Shown: positions 8,777 to 17,494 of the stretch, one piece after another | How the letters are laid out: every line of letters begins with the position of its first letter | How positions within the stretch are numbered: position 1 is the stretch's first letter | NCBI RefSeq assembly: GCF_000482545.1 | Contig: NZ_KI519455.1 | Location: 62,001 to 126,000 of the forward strand | Reading direction: 5' to 3' | Source: Arthrobacter sp. 35W | GTDB lineage: Bacteria; Actinomycetota; Actinomycetes; Actinomycetales; Micrococcaceae | DNA: 64,000 nt | Position numbers and translations under genes: made by a program | The notes under the pieces: generated by a model | What the model saw: the letters and a program-made list of their open reading frames with translations, nothing else | Databases searched by the model: none | Told to the model about the DNA's origin: nothing

Positions 8777-8810
8777 ATGGCCGCCAAGAACACGTGTTCA
8801 TGGCGGCCAT
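8777..8810. terminator. Bidirectional hairpin between SCO1664-type gene and ychF
   Basis: A 34-base palindrome with 17-base arms and one mismatch, centred on ACGT (ATGGCCGCCA...GAACACGTGTTC...TGGCGGCCAT). It lies 87 bases after one stop and 30 bases after the convergent stop. Confidence 0.6.
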
Positions 8811-8839
8811 CGCAAATGGTTTCAAGCAGTCCAGCGGTT

Positions 8840-9925
8840 CTACACGTTGAAGCGGAACTCCACCACGTCGCCGTCGACCATCACATACTCTTTGCCTTCG
8901 ATGCGGACCTTGCCCTTGGACTTGGCCTCGGCCATCGAACCGGCCTCGATGAGGTCGTCAAAGCTGACCACCTCGGCCTTGATGAAGCCGCGCTGGAAGT
9001 CGGAGTGGATCACGCCGGCGGCCTGCGGGGCGGTGTCGCCCTGGCGGATGGTCCAGGCGCGGGCCTCCTTGGGTCCGGCGGTCAGGTAGGTCTGCAGACC
9101 CAGCGTGTGGAAGCCGACGCGGGCCAGCTGGTCCAGTCCGGACTCCTCCTGGCCGCTCATCTCGAGCATTTCGCGGGCCTCGGCCTCGTCCAGCTCGACC
9201 AGATCGGACTCGAGCTTGGCGTCGAGGAAGATGGCATCTGCCGGCGCCACCAGGGCACGCAGCTCGGCCTGCCGCTCCGGGTTGCCCAGCACGGCGTCGT
9301 CGACGTTGAAGACGTAGATGAACGGCTTGGCCGTCAGCAGGGAGAGCTCGCGCAGGTATTCCATCTCCAGCTTGTCCGACTTCACGGAAGCGAAGATGGT
9401 GTCGCCGCGCTCCAGGACCTTCTGGGCAGCCAGCACAGCATTGAGCTCCGCGGCTTCCTTCTGCTTGAGCTTGACGGCCTTCTCCAGGCGCGGAACGGCC
9501 TTTTCGATGGTCTGCAGATCGGCGAGGATCAGCTCGGTGTTGATGGTCTCCATGTCCGAGGAGGGATCCACCTTCCCGTCAACGTGGACCACATCGGGGT
9601 CGTCGAAGACGCGGATGACCTGGGCGATGGCCTCGGCTTCGCGGATGTTGGCCAGGAACTTGTTGCCCAGACCTTCACCCTCGGAAGCGCCCTTGACGAT
9701 GCCGGCGATGTCCACGAAGGACACCATGGCCGGGAGCAGGCGGGCGGATCCGAAGACCTCGGCCAGCTTGCCCAGACGGGCGTCCGGCAGGTTGACCACA
9801 CCAACATTGGGCTCGATCGTGGCGAACGGGTAGTTCGCCGCGAGCACGTTGTTGCGGGTCAGCGCGTTGAAAAGGGTTGATTTGCCGACGTTGGGCAGTC
9901 CGACGATGCCAATAGTAAGAGCCAC
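8840..9925 (-). CDS. ychF: Redox-regulated ATPase YchF (Obg-family)
   Basis: A 361-residue P-loop protein that binds the ribosome and hydrolyses ATP rather than GTP. The first residues carry the G1 loop 'GLPNVGKST'. G3 is '[10 protein letters not shown]' and the G4 position reads 'NVDD' instead of NKxD, as expected for YchF. The C-terminal TGS domain ends '[13 protein letters not shown]', the family's standard end. The start is GTG at 9925; a longer open frame upstream to 11584 is the reverse shadow of rmuC. Length matches the family (about 360). Transcribed alone, convergent with the SCO1664 gene and divergent from rmuC. Confidence 0.96.
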   Translation of the reverse strand: MALTIGIVGLPNVGKSTLFNALTRNNVLAANYPFATIEPNVGVVNLPDARLGKLAEVFGSARLLPAMVSFVDIAGIVKGASEGEGLGNKFLANIREAEAIAQVIRVFDDPDVVHVDGKVDPSSDMETINTELILADLQTIEKAVPRLEKAVKLKQKEAAELNAVLAAQKVLERGDTIFASVKSDKLEMEYLRELSLLTAKPFIYVFNVDDAVLGNPERQAELRALVAPADAIFLDAKLESDLVELDEAEAREMLEMSGQEESGLDQLARVGFHTLGLQTYLTAGPKEARAWTIRQGDTAPQAAGVIHSDFQRGFIKAEVVSFDDLIEAGSMAEAKSKGKVRIEGKEYVMVDGDVVEFRFNV

Positions 9926-9940
9926 GGTATCTAAGCTTAC

Positions 9941-10049
9941 CGGCAGGATCCGCGGCTGGCCGCCTGCGGCCCGGTGCGGGGGCCGGGAAGCGTTACGGCA
10001 GGATCCGCGCATGGCCGCCTGCGGCCCGATGTGCTGGCCGCCTGCGGCC
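9941..10049. repeat. Direct repeats in the ychF-rmuC intergenic region
   Basis: A 32-base unit (GGCAGGATCCGCG...GGCCGCCTGCGGCCC) occurs at 9941-9972 and again at 9996-10027 with two changes. A third partial copy of its GGCCGCCTGCGGCC half is at 10036-10049. The half itself is palindromic (GGCCGC/GCGGCC). They lie between two divergent start codons. Confidence 0.7.
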
Positions 10050-10102
10050 CTCCGGTGCGCGGCTGCGACGGCTTTGTCGGTTGCCCATGCCAAGGTATTG
10101 GC

Positions 10103-11419
10103 ATGGATGGATTTTCGATACTGCTGGCCCTGTTGATGCTGCTGCTTGGACTGGTGGCTGGTGCTGTGGCCGCCACCGTGTATTTCCGCCGCCGGTTGGC
10201 GTCCGTTGAAGGGGACTTCGACGACGCCAGCGCCCGTCTGGGCGAGGTCAGCGCCCAGCTGGCCGGCGCCAATGCTGAGCGCAGGCTGCTGGCCACGCAG
10301 AACCAAACGATGAACGCCCGGCAGTCCTCTGACGCCTCGGTGCTGGCAGCCCTGGGCCCGGTGTCTGAGAAGCTCACCGCCGTCCAACGCCAGGTGGCCC
10401 TGCTGGAGCGCGACAGGGTGGAGCAGTACGGCCAGCTGTCCCAGCAGCTGCGCGACGCCAAGGACGCCGACGCCGCCCTGCTGTCGACCACTCGGTCGCT
10501 GGCCTCGGCGCTGAATTCCAACAGCGCCCGCGGCAAGTGGGGCGAGGTGCAGCTGCGCCGCGTGGTGGAGGCCGCCGGCATGCTGGCGCATGTGGACTTT
10601 GCCGAGCAGGTGCACAACACCACCGCCGACGCCGTCCACCGCCCGGACATGGTGGTGCGCCTTCCCGGTGGCAAGGAACTGGTGCTTGACGCCAAGGTCC
10701 CGCTCTCGGCCTACCTCCAGGCCCATGAGGAAGCCGCCGACGGCGGAGCGCCCGCCGCACCGCTGCTGGCTGCCCATGCGAAGGCACTCAAGGCCCATGT
10801 CGACACGCTGGGCAGCAAGAAGTACTGGGAATCGGCGGGCAACTCCCCCGAGCTGGTCATCTGCTTCGTCCCGGTGGAATCCATCCTGTCCTCGGCCCTG
10901 ATGTCGGACCCGGGCCTGTTGGACCATGCCATGGCCCGCAATGTGGTGCTGGCCTCCCCCATCAGCCTGATGGCAATCCTGAAGGCTGTGGCCTTCAGCT
11001 GGCGCCAGGACGTACTGACGGAGAGCGCCAAGGAACTCTTTGAACTCTCCAATGCCCTGTACCTCAGGCTGGGCACGCTCGGGGAGAACGTAGGCAAGCT
11101 GGGGTCCTCGCTGAAATCCTCCGTGGACCGCTACAACGCCCTGGTGGGGACGCTGGAGGCGCGGGTGCTGCCCACGGCCCGCAAGCTGAACACCATGGAC
11201 GCCGATGCACTGGCCACCCCGCCCACGGTGGAGGCCGCGCCGCGCTCCCTGTCCGCGCCCGAGTTGGAATGGGAGGACCGTTCCATGTCCTGGGAGGAGC
11301 CGGAACTGCCGTGGCAGGAACCTGCCCTGCCGGCCATGCCCAGCCTGCCGCCGTCGTCGGCCTCTCCGGTGCTGGATCCAGCGGAACGGGATGCGGTCCA
11401 CGGCGGATTGGCCGGCTGA
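10103..11419 (+). CDS. rmuC: DNA recombination protein RmuC
   Basis: A 438-residue protein. Residues 5-27 form an N-terminal membrane anchor (LLALLMLLLGLVAGAVAATV), followed by a coiled-coil region to about residue 130. The RmuC nuclease-like domain follows, with 'NSARGKWGEVQLRRVVEAAGM', 'RPDMVVRLPGGKELVLDAKVPL' (restriction-endonuclease-like D...DAK signature) and 'FVPVESILSSAL'. The tail from about 370 is acidic and Pro-rich. The family limits DNA rearrangements at inverted repeats. The ATG at 10103 is preferred over a frame extension to 9974 because the anchor begins here and the extension crosses the repeats. Confidence 0.93.
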   Translation: MDGFSILLALLMLLLGLVAGAVAATVYFRRRLASVEGDFDDASARLGEVSAQLAGANAERRLLATQNQTMNARQSSDASVLAALGPVSEKLTAVQRQVALLERDRVEQYGQLSQQLRDAKDADAALLSTTRSLASALNSNSARGKWGEVQLRRVVEAAGMLAHVDFAEQVHNTTADAVHRPDMVVRLPGGKELVLDAKVPLSAYLQAHEEAADGGAPAAPLLAAHAKALKAHVDTLGSKKYWESAGNSPELVICFVPVESILSSALMSDPGLLDHAMARNVVLASPISLMAILKAVAFSWRQDVLTESAKELFELSNALYLRLGTLGENVGKLGSSLKSSVDRYNALVGTLEARVLPTARKLNTMDADALATPPTVEAAPRSLSAPELEWEDRSMSWEEPELPWQEPALPAMPSLPPSSASPVLDPAERDAVHGGLAG

Positions 11420-11430
11420 GCGTCGGGCAT

Positions 11431-11458
11431 GCGGTGGCGGCACAGGCGCCGCCACCGC
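11431..11458. terminator. Bidirectional terminator between rmuC and the 92-residue protein gene
   Basis: Perfect 11-base arms, GCGGTGGCGGC and its complement, with a 6-base loop, placed 11 bases after the rmuC stop and 1 base from the convergent stop. Confidence 0.65.
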
Positions 11459-11459
11459 T

Positions 11460-11738
11460 CTACGTGGTGTGGACTTCGTAGCTGTCCACGGTTCCCAGCG
11501 GCACCACGGTGGGGGCGGGCAGCCCCGCAGCCGCGACCAGCTCGGCAAATCCACTGCCTTGGCTGAATCTGTCAAAGACTTCACGGTCAGGGCAGGTGTC
11601 GTAGACGGAGATGCCCGACTCCGTCGCCAGGCAAATGTGGATCTTCAGCACACCGGGAGGCAGCAGCTCCAGCATTCGCTGGTGGCCCTCCAACAGTTGC
11701 GCCGTGTCTCCGGTGAAGTGGTAGACGCCCATGTACAT
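11460..11738 (-). CDS. Small hypothetical protein (92 residues)
   Basis: Not assigned to a family. The protein begins MYMGVYHFTGD and includes 'CLATESGISVYDTCPDREVF' and 'VVPLGTVDSYEVHTT'. Its length and beta-alpha-beta rhythm suggest a ferredoxin-like alpha/beta barrel (dimeric barrel or EthD type), but this is only an inference. The start has AAAGGAG seven bases upstream. It follows the amidase gene by 50 bases on the same strand and is probably co-transcribed. Confidence 0.7.
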   Translation of the reverse strand: MYMGVYHFTGDTAQLLEGHQRMLELLPPGVLKIHICLATESGISVYDTCPDREVFDRFSQGSGFAELVAAAGLPAPTVVPLGTVDSYEVHTT

Positions 11739-11788
11739 TGCATGACTCCTTTGCTAGTGGCGGCAGGCCGGGGCCGGCACCCCGGCTG

Positions 11789-13204
11789 TCAGGGGAGGGC
11801 GGCGGGCCGCCGGCCGGCCCATGGCCTGGCCCGTTCCAGCTGGCCGGCCAGGCGGAACAGCAATGCCTCCCCACCGAAGGAGCCCAGGAAATGCATGCCG
11901 ACGGGCAGCCCTTCCGCATCGGCGCCCAGGGGCACCGACATGGCTGGATTGCCCGTGATGTTGGCGTATTCGCCGTCGAACATCAAGAACCGGCCAGCTT
12001 CGCGCTCGCCCCGCAACGGTTCCTCTTCGGTTCCGTTCAGGGTGCCCAAGGGCAGCGGTGGCCAGCCCACCGTGGGTGTTAGCCAGAGATCGAAGTCCTC
12101 GAAGAATCCCGCTGTGCGGCGGCTGAACCGTTGCAATTCCTCAAGGCCTGCGAGGTACTGCCCGGCCGTGATGGCGCGTGATCTGTCGAATACGGCGGCC
12201 GTATAGGGTTCAATGTCCTCCGGCTGCGGCCCACCACCCATCCGCCGGGTCCAATACTCCTCGATCCATGCCGCGGCGCCGCCGTAGACGGCCCTGATGG
12301 CCCGGTGCCCGGCGCGGCCGAGGGGCTCGGGGTGGGCCTCCCTGACCTCGTGGCCCAGATCCGAGAGCAAATCCACCGTTTCCTCGAAAACCCGCACATA
12401 ATCCGGATGGACCTGCTGTCCTCCATTCGGGGCCACTGTGGCGGCAATGCGGAGCGTGCCCGGCGGCGTTTCGGATTCGGCCAGGAATGACCGGTTTTGC
12501 GGCGGCGCGGCGTAGGGATCGCCCAGCGAGGCTCCGGCCGTTGCATCCAGCAACGCCGCTGAATCCCGCACGCTTCGCGTCAGGGCATGTTCGACGGCGA
12601 ATCCGCTGGCCACGTCGCCATACTCGGGCCCCAGGGGCACCCGTCCGCGCGTCGGTTTGAGGCCGAAGACTCCACACCAGGCGGCGGGATAGCGCAGCGA
12701 GCCGCCAAGATCGTTGCCGTGGGCCATCGGCACCATGCCAGCGGCCACGGCGGCAGCCGAGCCTCCGCTGGAACCGCTCGTTGAGCGGCCCAGGTTCCAG
12801 GGATTGCGCGTGGGCCCGTGCAGCGTGGGTTCACAATGTGGACTCAGGCCGAATTCTGAGGTGTTGGTCTTTCCGATGACCACCAGACCCGCGCGGCGGT
12901 GCCTGAGTGAAAGCTCCTGGTCCTGGGTGGAGACGTTGGTCCGCAGCCATCGCGATCCCTCCGTGAACCGGGTCCCCGCGATCTCCACGGCCAAATCCTT
13001 GACCAGAAAGGGGACGCCGCCAAAGGGCCGGCCCGGCTCACCCTCCGCGGGACGGTCCACCGGCTCCACAATGCAGTGGAGCATTGGATCGAGGTCCCGG
13101 ATGCGTTCCCGCGCGGCGTCCAGCAGCTCCTGAGGAGAGGCCAGGCCCTTGTGGACAAGCTCCGCCTGTCCGAGGGCGTCCATCCAACGAAGTTCCTCGT
13201 CCAT
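11789..13204 (-). CDS. Amidase (amidase signature family)
   Basis: A 471-residue hydrolase of carboxylic amides. The Ser-cisSer-Lys triad can be placed: Lys69 in 'PFLVKDLA', the cis-serine at about 145 in 'STSGSSGGSAAA', and the nucleophile Ser169 in 'GNDLGGSLRYPA'. 'FGLKPTRGRVP' follows as usual. Length is normal for the family. It could hydrolyse an aryl or aliphatic amide; it is not a GatA because the rest of the GatCAB set is absent nearby. Probably the first gene of a two-gene unit with the small gene at 11460. Confidence 0.9.
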   Translation of the reverse strand: MDEELRWMDALGQAELVHKGLASPQELLDAARERIRDLDPMLHCIVEPVDRPAEGEPGRPFGGVPFLVKDLAVEIAGTRFTEGSRWLRTNVSTQDQELSLRHRRAGLVVIGKTNTSEFGLSPHCEPTLHGPTRNPWNLGRSTSGSSGGSAAAVAAGMVPMAHGNDLGGSLRYPAAWCGVFGLKPTRGRVPLGPEYGDVASGFAVEHALTRSVRDSAALLDATAGASLGDPYAAPPQNRSFLAESETPPGTLRIAATVAPNGGQQVHPDYVRVFEETVDLLSDLGHEVREAHPEPLGRAGHRAIRAVYGGAAAWIEEYWTRRMGGGPQPEDIEPYTAAVFDRSRAITAGQYLAGLEELQRFSRRTAGFFEDFDLWLTPTVGWPPLPLGTLNGTEEEPLRGEREAGRFLMFDGEYANITGNPAMSVPLGADAEGLPVGMHFLGSFGGEALLFRLAGQLERARPWAGRRPAALP

Positions 13205-13227
13205 GGCTCATTTTAGAGCCCTCCTCC

Positions 13228-13262
13228 GCGGGGCCGCCAGAGTCGGTGTCCGGCGGCCCCGC
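13228..13262 (-). terminator. Terminator after ispH
   Basis: Perfect 11-base arms (GCGGGGCCGCC / GGCGGCCCCGC) with a 13-base loop, 9 bases past the ispH stop and before the amidase start on the same strand. Confidence 0.6.
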
Positions 13263-13270
13263 CGCCGGAC

Positions 13271-14356
13271 CTAGCTGGTGGGGCGGGTGCCGCGCCCACC
13301 CAGGGCGCGGGTGGAATCCCCGGCTGCCTTCAGCGTCGCGCGGAGCTCCTTGGGCAGGGAGAACAGCAGATCCTCCTCGGCCGTGACCACCTCTGCCACG
13401 TCGGCATAGCCGTAGTCGGCCAGCAGACGCAGCACGTCCTGCACCAGGATCTCCGGCACCGAGGCGCCGCTGGTGACGCCCACGGTGGAGACGCCCTCAA
13501 ACCAGGCCTCGTCCACCTCGTTGGCAAAGTCGACGCGGTAGGAGGCCTTGGCCCCGTATTCCAGGGCGACCTCCACCAGGCGGACGGAGTTGGAGGAATT
13601 CGCCGAGCCCACCACGATCACCAGATCGGCCTGCGGGGCGATCTTCTTGATGGCCACCTGGCGGTTGGTGGTGGCATAGCAGATGTCGTCGCTGGGCGGA
13701 TCCTGCAGGGTGGGGAACCTGTCCTTGAGCAGGCGGACGGTCTCCATGGTCTCGTCCACGCTCAGGGTGGTCTGCGAGAGCCAGATGACCTTTTCCGGGT
13801 CGCGCACGGTGACCTGGTCAACCTCGTGGGGTCCGTTGACAATCTGGATGTGCTCCGGGGCCTCGCCCGCGGTGCCTTCGACTTCCTCGTGGCCCTCGTG
13901 GCCGATGAGAAGGATGTCGAAATCGTCCTTGGCGAAGCGCACGGCCTCCTTGTGCACCTTGGTCACCAGCGGGCAGGTGGCATCGATGGTGCGCAGGCCG
14001 CGGTCCTCCGCGGACTGCACCACAGCCGGGGAGACGCCGTGGGCGGAGAAGATCACCAGGGCACCCTCGGGCACCTCTTCGTTCTCCTCGACGAAGATCG
14101 CGCCCTTGGCCTCCAGGGAGCTGACCACGTGGACATTGTGCACGATCTGCTTGCGCACGTAGACGGGCGGCCCGTAGTGCTCCAGGGCCTTTTCGACGGC
14201 GATCACGGCGCGGTCCACGCCGGCACAGTAGCCGCGCGGGGCCGCCAGCAGCACCTTCTTCGGGCCGGCTACGGGGGCCGCAGCCGCCACGTCAGCCGGT
14301 GTCCTGCGCCTGCGCGGAACGGAGGGCATGGGGATGGAAACTGCTGAGCTGCTCAT
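13271..14356 (-). CDS. ispH: 4-hydroxy-3-methylbut-2-enyl diphosphate reductase
   Basis: Last enzyme of the MEP isoprenoid pathway; it reduces HMBPP to IPP and DMAPP with a [4Fe-4S] cluster. The three cluster cysteines are visible: Cys44 in '[12 protein letters not shown]', Cys128 in 'DATCPLV' and Cys226 in '[11 protein letters not shown]'. 'SAHGVSP' and '[10 protein letters not shown]' supply active-site histidine and glutamate. There is a 30-residue N-terminal extension rich in Arg and Ala, and a short C-terminal tail. GGAGG precedes the ATG. It follows a membrane-protein gene by 9 bases, so the two form an operon, and xseA/xseB diverge upstream, a grouping often seen in actinobacteria. Confidence 0.97.
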   Translation of the reverse strand: MSSSAVSIPMPSVPRRRRTPADVAAAAPVAGPKKVLLAAPRGYCAGVDRAVIAVEKALEHYGPPVYVRKQIVHNVHVVSSLEAKGAIFVEENEEVPEGALVIFSAHGVSPAVVQSAEDRGLRTIDATCPLVTKVHKEAVRFAKDDFDILLIGHEGHEEVEGTAGEAPEHIQIVNGPHEVDQVTVRDPEKVIWLSQTTLSVDETMETVRLLKDRFPTLQDPPSDDICYATTNRQVAIKKIAPQADLVIVVGSANSSNSVRLVEVALEYGAKASYRVDFANEVDEAWFEGVSTVGVTSGASVPEILVQDVLRLLADYGYADVAEVVTAEEDLLFSLPKELRATLKAAGDSTRALGGRGTRPTS

Positions 14357-14365
14357 GCCTCCATC

Positions 14366-15196
14366 CTACGCGGAACGGCGGACCGCCAGCCGGGCCGCGG
14401 CGCCTGTGAGGACCAGCACGCCGGCGGTGATGGCGCCGGCCAGAATCCAGCCGTCCAGGTTTTCAGTGGCGGCCTGCACAAAACGGTCCTTGAACAATTG
14501 GGCCACGGGGTTGCCGGTGTCCACGGCCTCCACCATGGCGGCCGCCGCGCCTGCGGCAATCTTCCACCCGGCGGACACCACGGCCAGCCCCAGCCCGGCC
14601 AGCAGCAGGGTGGTCGACCGCCGTCGTGCCAGCACCAGGCCGGCCACAAGGGCAACGGCTGAACCGGCGGCCAACCACACGCCCCACGGGCCGGCCTGGG
14701 CCACTCGCGAGACGACAGCGCGATTGGCGGCGCTGCCGACGGGGATCTGCACGGTCTCCGGAGCCTTGACGTCGGCGCCCACGGAGGCCGCCAGCCGGTC
14801 CACCACCAGCCCCAGCAGCGGCGCCACGTCCAGCGCCATCGTCTCGGGCGCCTCCGGGGTTCCGGGCGCCGAAACCGACAGGCGGTGGCTGCGGGCCAGC
14901 GTCTGCGTCCAGGCCTCGGGGTAGCCGGGGTCAGTGTTCAGCGCGGCGGCGGCCTTGGCGACCAGCGGCTCCACCAGCGACCCCAGGCCCAGCGGCAGGT
15001 CAAGCGAGGTCGCCACGGTGGTTCCGGCGGCCTGGGACAGCGCCTGCTGGAACTCGGCGTCGGCACCCAGCGGCGCCGCCAGGGCGACGAATCCCTGTTC
15101 CTGCACCACATTGGCCTGCAGCCACAGCGTGGGCAGCGCGGCGGCAGCCAGCACCAGGGATAGGAGCACGGCCAGGGCCGAGAGGATCGATCGCAT
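14366..15196 (-). CDS. Hypothetical membrane protein upstream of ispH
   Basis: A 276-residue protein. One N-terminal membrane helix (ILSALAVLLSLVLAAAALPTLWL, residues 3-25) is followed by an exported domain of about 150 residues. Three to four helices lie at the C-terminus ('WLAAGSAVALVAGLVLA', 'TTLLLAGLGLAVVSAGW', 'GWILAGAITAGVLVLTGAAA'). AGGAG lies 6 bases before the ATG at 15196. Function unknown; the position next to ispH and xseAB on the divergent side is reminiscent of conserved actinobacterial membrane genes there. Confidence 0.75.
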   Translation of the reverse strand: MRSILSALAVLLSLVLAAAALPTLWLQANVVQEQGFVALAAPLGADAEFQQALSQAAGTTVATSLDLPLGLGSLVEPLVAKAAAALNTDPGYPEAWTQTLARSHRLSVSAPGTPEAPETMALDVAPLLGLVVDRLAASVGADVKAPETVQIPVGSAANRAVVSRVAQAGPWGVWLAAGSAVALVAGLVLARRRSTTLLLAGLGLAVVSAGWKIAAGAAAAMVEAVDTGNPVAQLFKDRFVQAATENLDGWILAGAITAGVLVLTGAAARLAVRRSA

Positions 15197-15431
15197 GCTT
15201 CTCCTGCAGTTGGTGCCGAATGTCCAGGGGCCGGATGCCCAGGTGGCTGAAAACCAGTCTGGCCGGATTTCCACAGTACCGCCCGGCACCACTGCGGATG
15301 TCGGTGCCCGGGCCCATCATGGAAACACAGTGAAAGATAGAGTGGAACGGCGCACCGGATGCAGCAGGGCTGGCCGGGACGCAAGGCAGTCCGGCAACCA
15401 GTGCAGGGCGACACGGGTGGAGGAAGTTCCA

Positions 15432-16724
15432 GTGGCTGAAGAGATCTTCGAGAACGACGGCGGTGCCGGCACCGATGCCCTGCTCGGCGCCGCCCCCGCG
15501 CAGAAGACCATCCCGGCAACGGCCGGGGAGACCAGCGCCGAGAACCCGTGGCCGCTGCACCTGCTCTCCGAAAAGCTCAAGGCCCACATCGAACGCGCCC
15601 CCGCCGCCTGGGTCGAGGGCCAGGTGATCGAACTGAACAAGCGGGCCAACGTCAGCTATTTGACCCTGCGCGACATCGACGCCGAGGTGTCCCTCAGCGT
15701 CACCGTGTGGGGTTCCGTGTTGTCCTCCATGGCCACGCCGCTGGAGCGCGGCGCCCGCGTGGTCGCCCAGCTCAAACCCGATTTCTGGCTCAAAACGGGC
15801 CGGCTGTCCATGCAGGGCCGCGACATCCGCCCGGTGGGCCTGGGCGATCTGCTGATGCGCATCGAGGCCCTGCGCCAGGCCCTCGCCGCGGAGGGCCTCT
15901 TCGACGCGGACCGCAAGAAGAAGCTCCCCCTGCTCCCACACCGGATTGGGCTGATCACCGGCCGCAACTCCGATGCGATGAAGGATGTGCTGCGCAACGC
16001 CGCGCTGCGCTGGCCCGCCGTTGAATTTGAGGTCCGCGAGGTGGCCGTCCAGGGTGTCAGCGCCGTGGCGCAGGTCAGCGCCGCCCTGGCCGAGCTCGAC
16101 GCCGATCCCGAGGTGGACGTGATAGTCATTGCCCGCGGCGGCGGCTCGATGGAGGATCTGCTGCCGTTCAGCCACGAATCCCTGGTGCGGGCCGTGGCGG
16201 CAGCCTCCACCCCCGTGGTCAGCGCCATCGGCCACGAGGCGGACCGGCCGCTGCTCGATGAGGTGGCGGATCTGCGCGCCTCCACGCCCACCGACGCCGC
16301 CAAGCGGATTGTGCCGGACGTGGCCGAGGAGCTGCGCCGCGTGGAGACGGCCCGCGGGCAGCTGAACCGGCGCATCCACGCCCTGGTGGAGCGCGAATCG
16401 GAACGGATCGCCGCGCTGCGCACCCGCCCGGCCCTGCTGTACCCGGAGGACATGGTCACGGCCCGCGCCGAGGACATCGAACGCCTCGGCGGACGCGCCC
16501 TCTCCGCCGTCCGTGGAACGCTCGCCCGGCACCAGGAAAAGATCGGCCACCTGCGGTCCCAGGTCCGGGCACTGTCGCCGCAGAAGACCCTTGACCGCGG
16601 CTACGCCGTCGTCCAGCTTTCCGACAATGCCGTGGTCAGGGACCCGGCCCAGGCGCCGGAGGGAACCCCGCTGCGCGTGCGCGTTGCCGCCGGAGAGTTC
16701 GCTGCGACGTCCGGTGCGCGCTGA
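15432..16724 (+). CDS. xseA: Exodeoxyribonuclease VII large subunit
   Basis: A 430-residue catalytic subunit of ExoVII, which degrades single-stranded DNA. An N-terminal OB domain (about residues 40-135: 'WVEGQVIELNKRANVSYLTLRD', 'GARVVAQLKPDFWLKTGRLSMQG') is followed by the nuclease domain: 'RIGLITGRNSDAMKDVL', 'VIVIARGGGSMEDLLPFSHE', 'VSAIGHEADRPLLDEVADLRASTPT'. A coiled-coil region ends in 'SPQKTLDRGYAVV'. The GTG at 15432 is chosen because GGAGGAAG lies 6 bases upstream; the open frame further left overlaps the divergent promoter. xseB follows 100 bases later. Confidence 0.96.
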   Translation: MAEEIFENDGGAGTDALLGAAPAQKTIPATAGETSAENPWPLHLLSEKLKAHIERAPAAWVEGQVIELNKRANVSYLTLRDIDAEVSLSVTVWGSVLSSMATPLERGARVVAQLKPDFWLKTGRLSMQGRDIRPVGLGDLLMRIEALRQALAAEGLFDADRKKKLPLLPHRIGLITGRNSDAMKDVLRNAALRWPAVEFEVREVAVQGVSAVAQVSAALAELDADPEVDVIVIARGGGSMEDLLPFSHESLVRAVAAASTPVVSAIGHEADRPLLDEVADLRASTPTDAAKRIVPDVAEELRRVETARGQLNRRIHALVERESERIAALRTRPALLYPEDMVTARAEDIERLGGRALSAVRGTLARHQEKIGHLRSQVRALSPQKTLDRGYAVVQLSDNAVVRDPAQAPEGTPLRVRVAAGEFAATSGAR

Positions 16725-16824
16725 CCCATCCTGAGCCGGGACACCGGCCCCAGCACCTCCACGATCCCCGCGGGACCACCGACGGGAAACCACTTCGGAC
16801 CACTACACGACAAGGACCCCACCC

Positions 16825-17064
16825 ATGGCGAAAGACCAAACAACCCCCAACGCCGATGTTGCAGCCCTGAGCTACGAGCAGGCCCGCGAGCAATTGGTGG
16901 CAGTCGTGTCCCAGCTCGAGGCAGGCGGCGCGAGCCTGGAGGAATCGCTGGCGCTGTGGGAGCGCGGCGAGGCCCTGGCACAGCGCTGCGAGGAGTGGCT
17001 GGCCGGCGCCAAGGCACGCCTCGACGCCGCCCGGAACGCTGCCCGGAACGCTGCCGAAGCCTAG
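16825..17064 (+). CDS. xseB: Exodeoxyribonuclease VII small subunit
   Basis: A 79-residue partner of XseA. The pattern '[45 protein letters not shown]' is the conserved two-helix core of the family. The C-terminus has an Ala-rich repeat ([12 protein letters not shown]). It follows xseA on the same strand; the 100-base gap is larger than usual but no terminator is evident there. Confidence 0.95.
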   Translation: MAKDQTTPNADVAALSYEQAREQLVAVVSQLEAGGASLEESLALWERGEALAQRCEEWLAGAKARLDAARNAARNAAEA

Positions 17065-17078
17065 ACGGCCGCTAAAGC

Positions 17079-17429
17079 CTAGACCGCCGCCGAACCCACT
17101 ATCGACACGGCGGCGCCGGCCGACATCCCAGGACCATTGGGACCGCCCCGGTGCTGGCTCTGCTGCCCTGCCACCAGCAGCATGAGAACGAGCACCACCG
17201 ACAGCACGATGCCCGCCACCACCGACACATAGCCGATCACGAGGCCGGCAATGGCCAGGCCCCGGCCGCCCTCGCCGGTGCGTTTGATCTGGTTGAGGGC
17301 GATGTGCCCCGTCACGATGGCGGCGATGGAGACGAAGAACGCCAGCACGAAGGAGACGATCGCCAGCGTGTTGGTAGGGCCTGCGGGCTTGGCAGGAGCC
17401 GGGTATTCACTGGGCCATACCTGGGTCAT
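17079..17429 (-). CDS. DUF4190 domain membrane protein
   Basis: A 116-residue small integral membrane protein. Two helices, 'TLAIVSFVLAFFVSIAAIVTGHIAL' and 'LAIAGLVIGYVSVVAGIVLSVVLVLMLL', flank 'NQIKRTGEGGRG', the DUF4190 signature loop. The N-terminus is Pro-rich and cytosolic. ATG 17429 is preferred because GAGGTGG lies about 8 bases upstream; a GTG three codons earlier is possible. Convergent with xseB with only 14 bases between the stop codons. Confidence 0.8.
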   Translation of the reverse strand: MTQVWPSEYPAPAKPAGPTNTLAIVSFVLAFFVSIAAIVTGHIALNQIKRTGEGGRGLAIAGLVIGYVSVVAGIVLSVVLVLMLLVAGQQSQHRGGPNGPGMSAGAAVSIVGSAAV

Positions 17430-17494
17430 GTGGACCACCTCGGGATGCTCGGGAACGGTCTGATAGGGAAACAGGGAGCTGGCGCGGCGCGGGC

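Noticed and set aside
9926-11584. Upstream extension of the ychF frame to 914 codons
   Set aside because: It is the reverse shadow of rmuC; YchF is complete at 361 residues from the GTG at 9925.
15000-16793. A 597-codon frame opposite xseA
   Set aside because: xseA motifs and its ribosome site on the plus strand are unambiguous.
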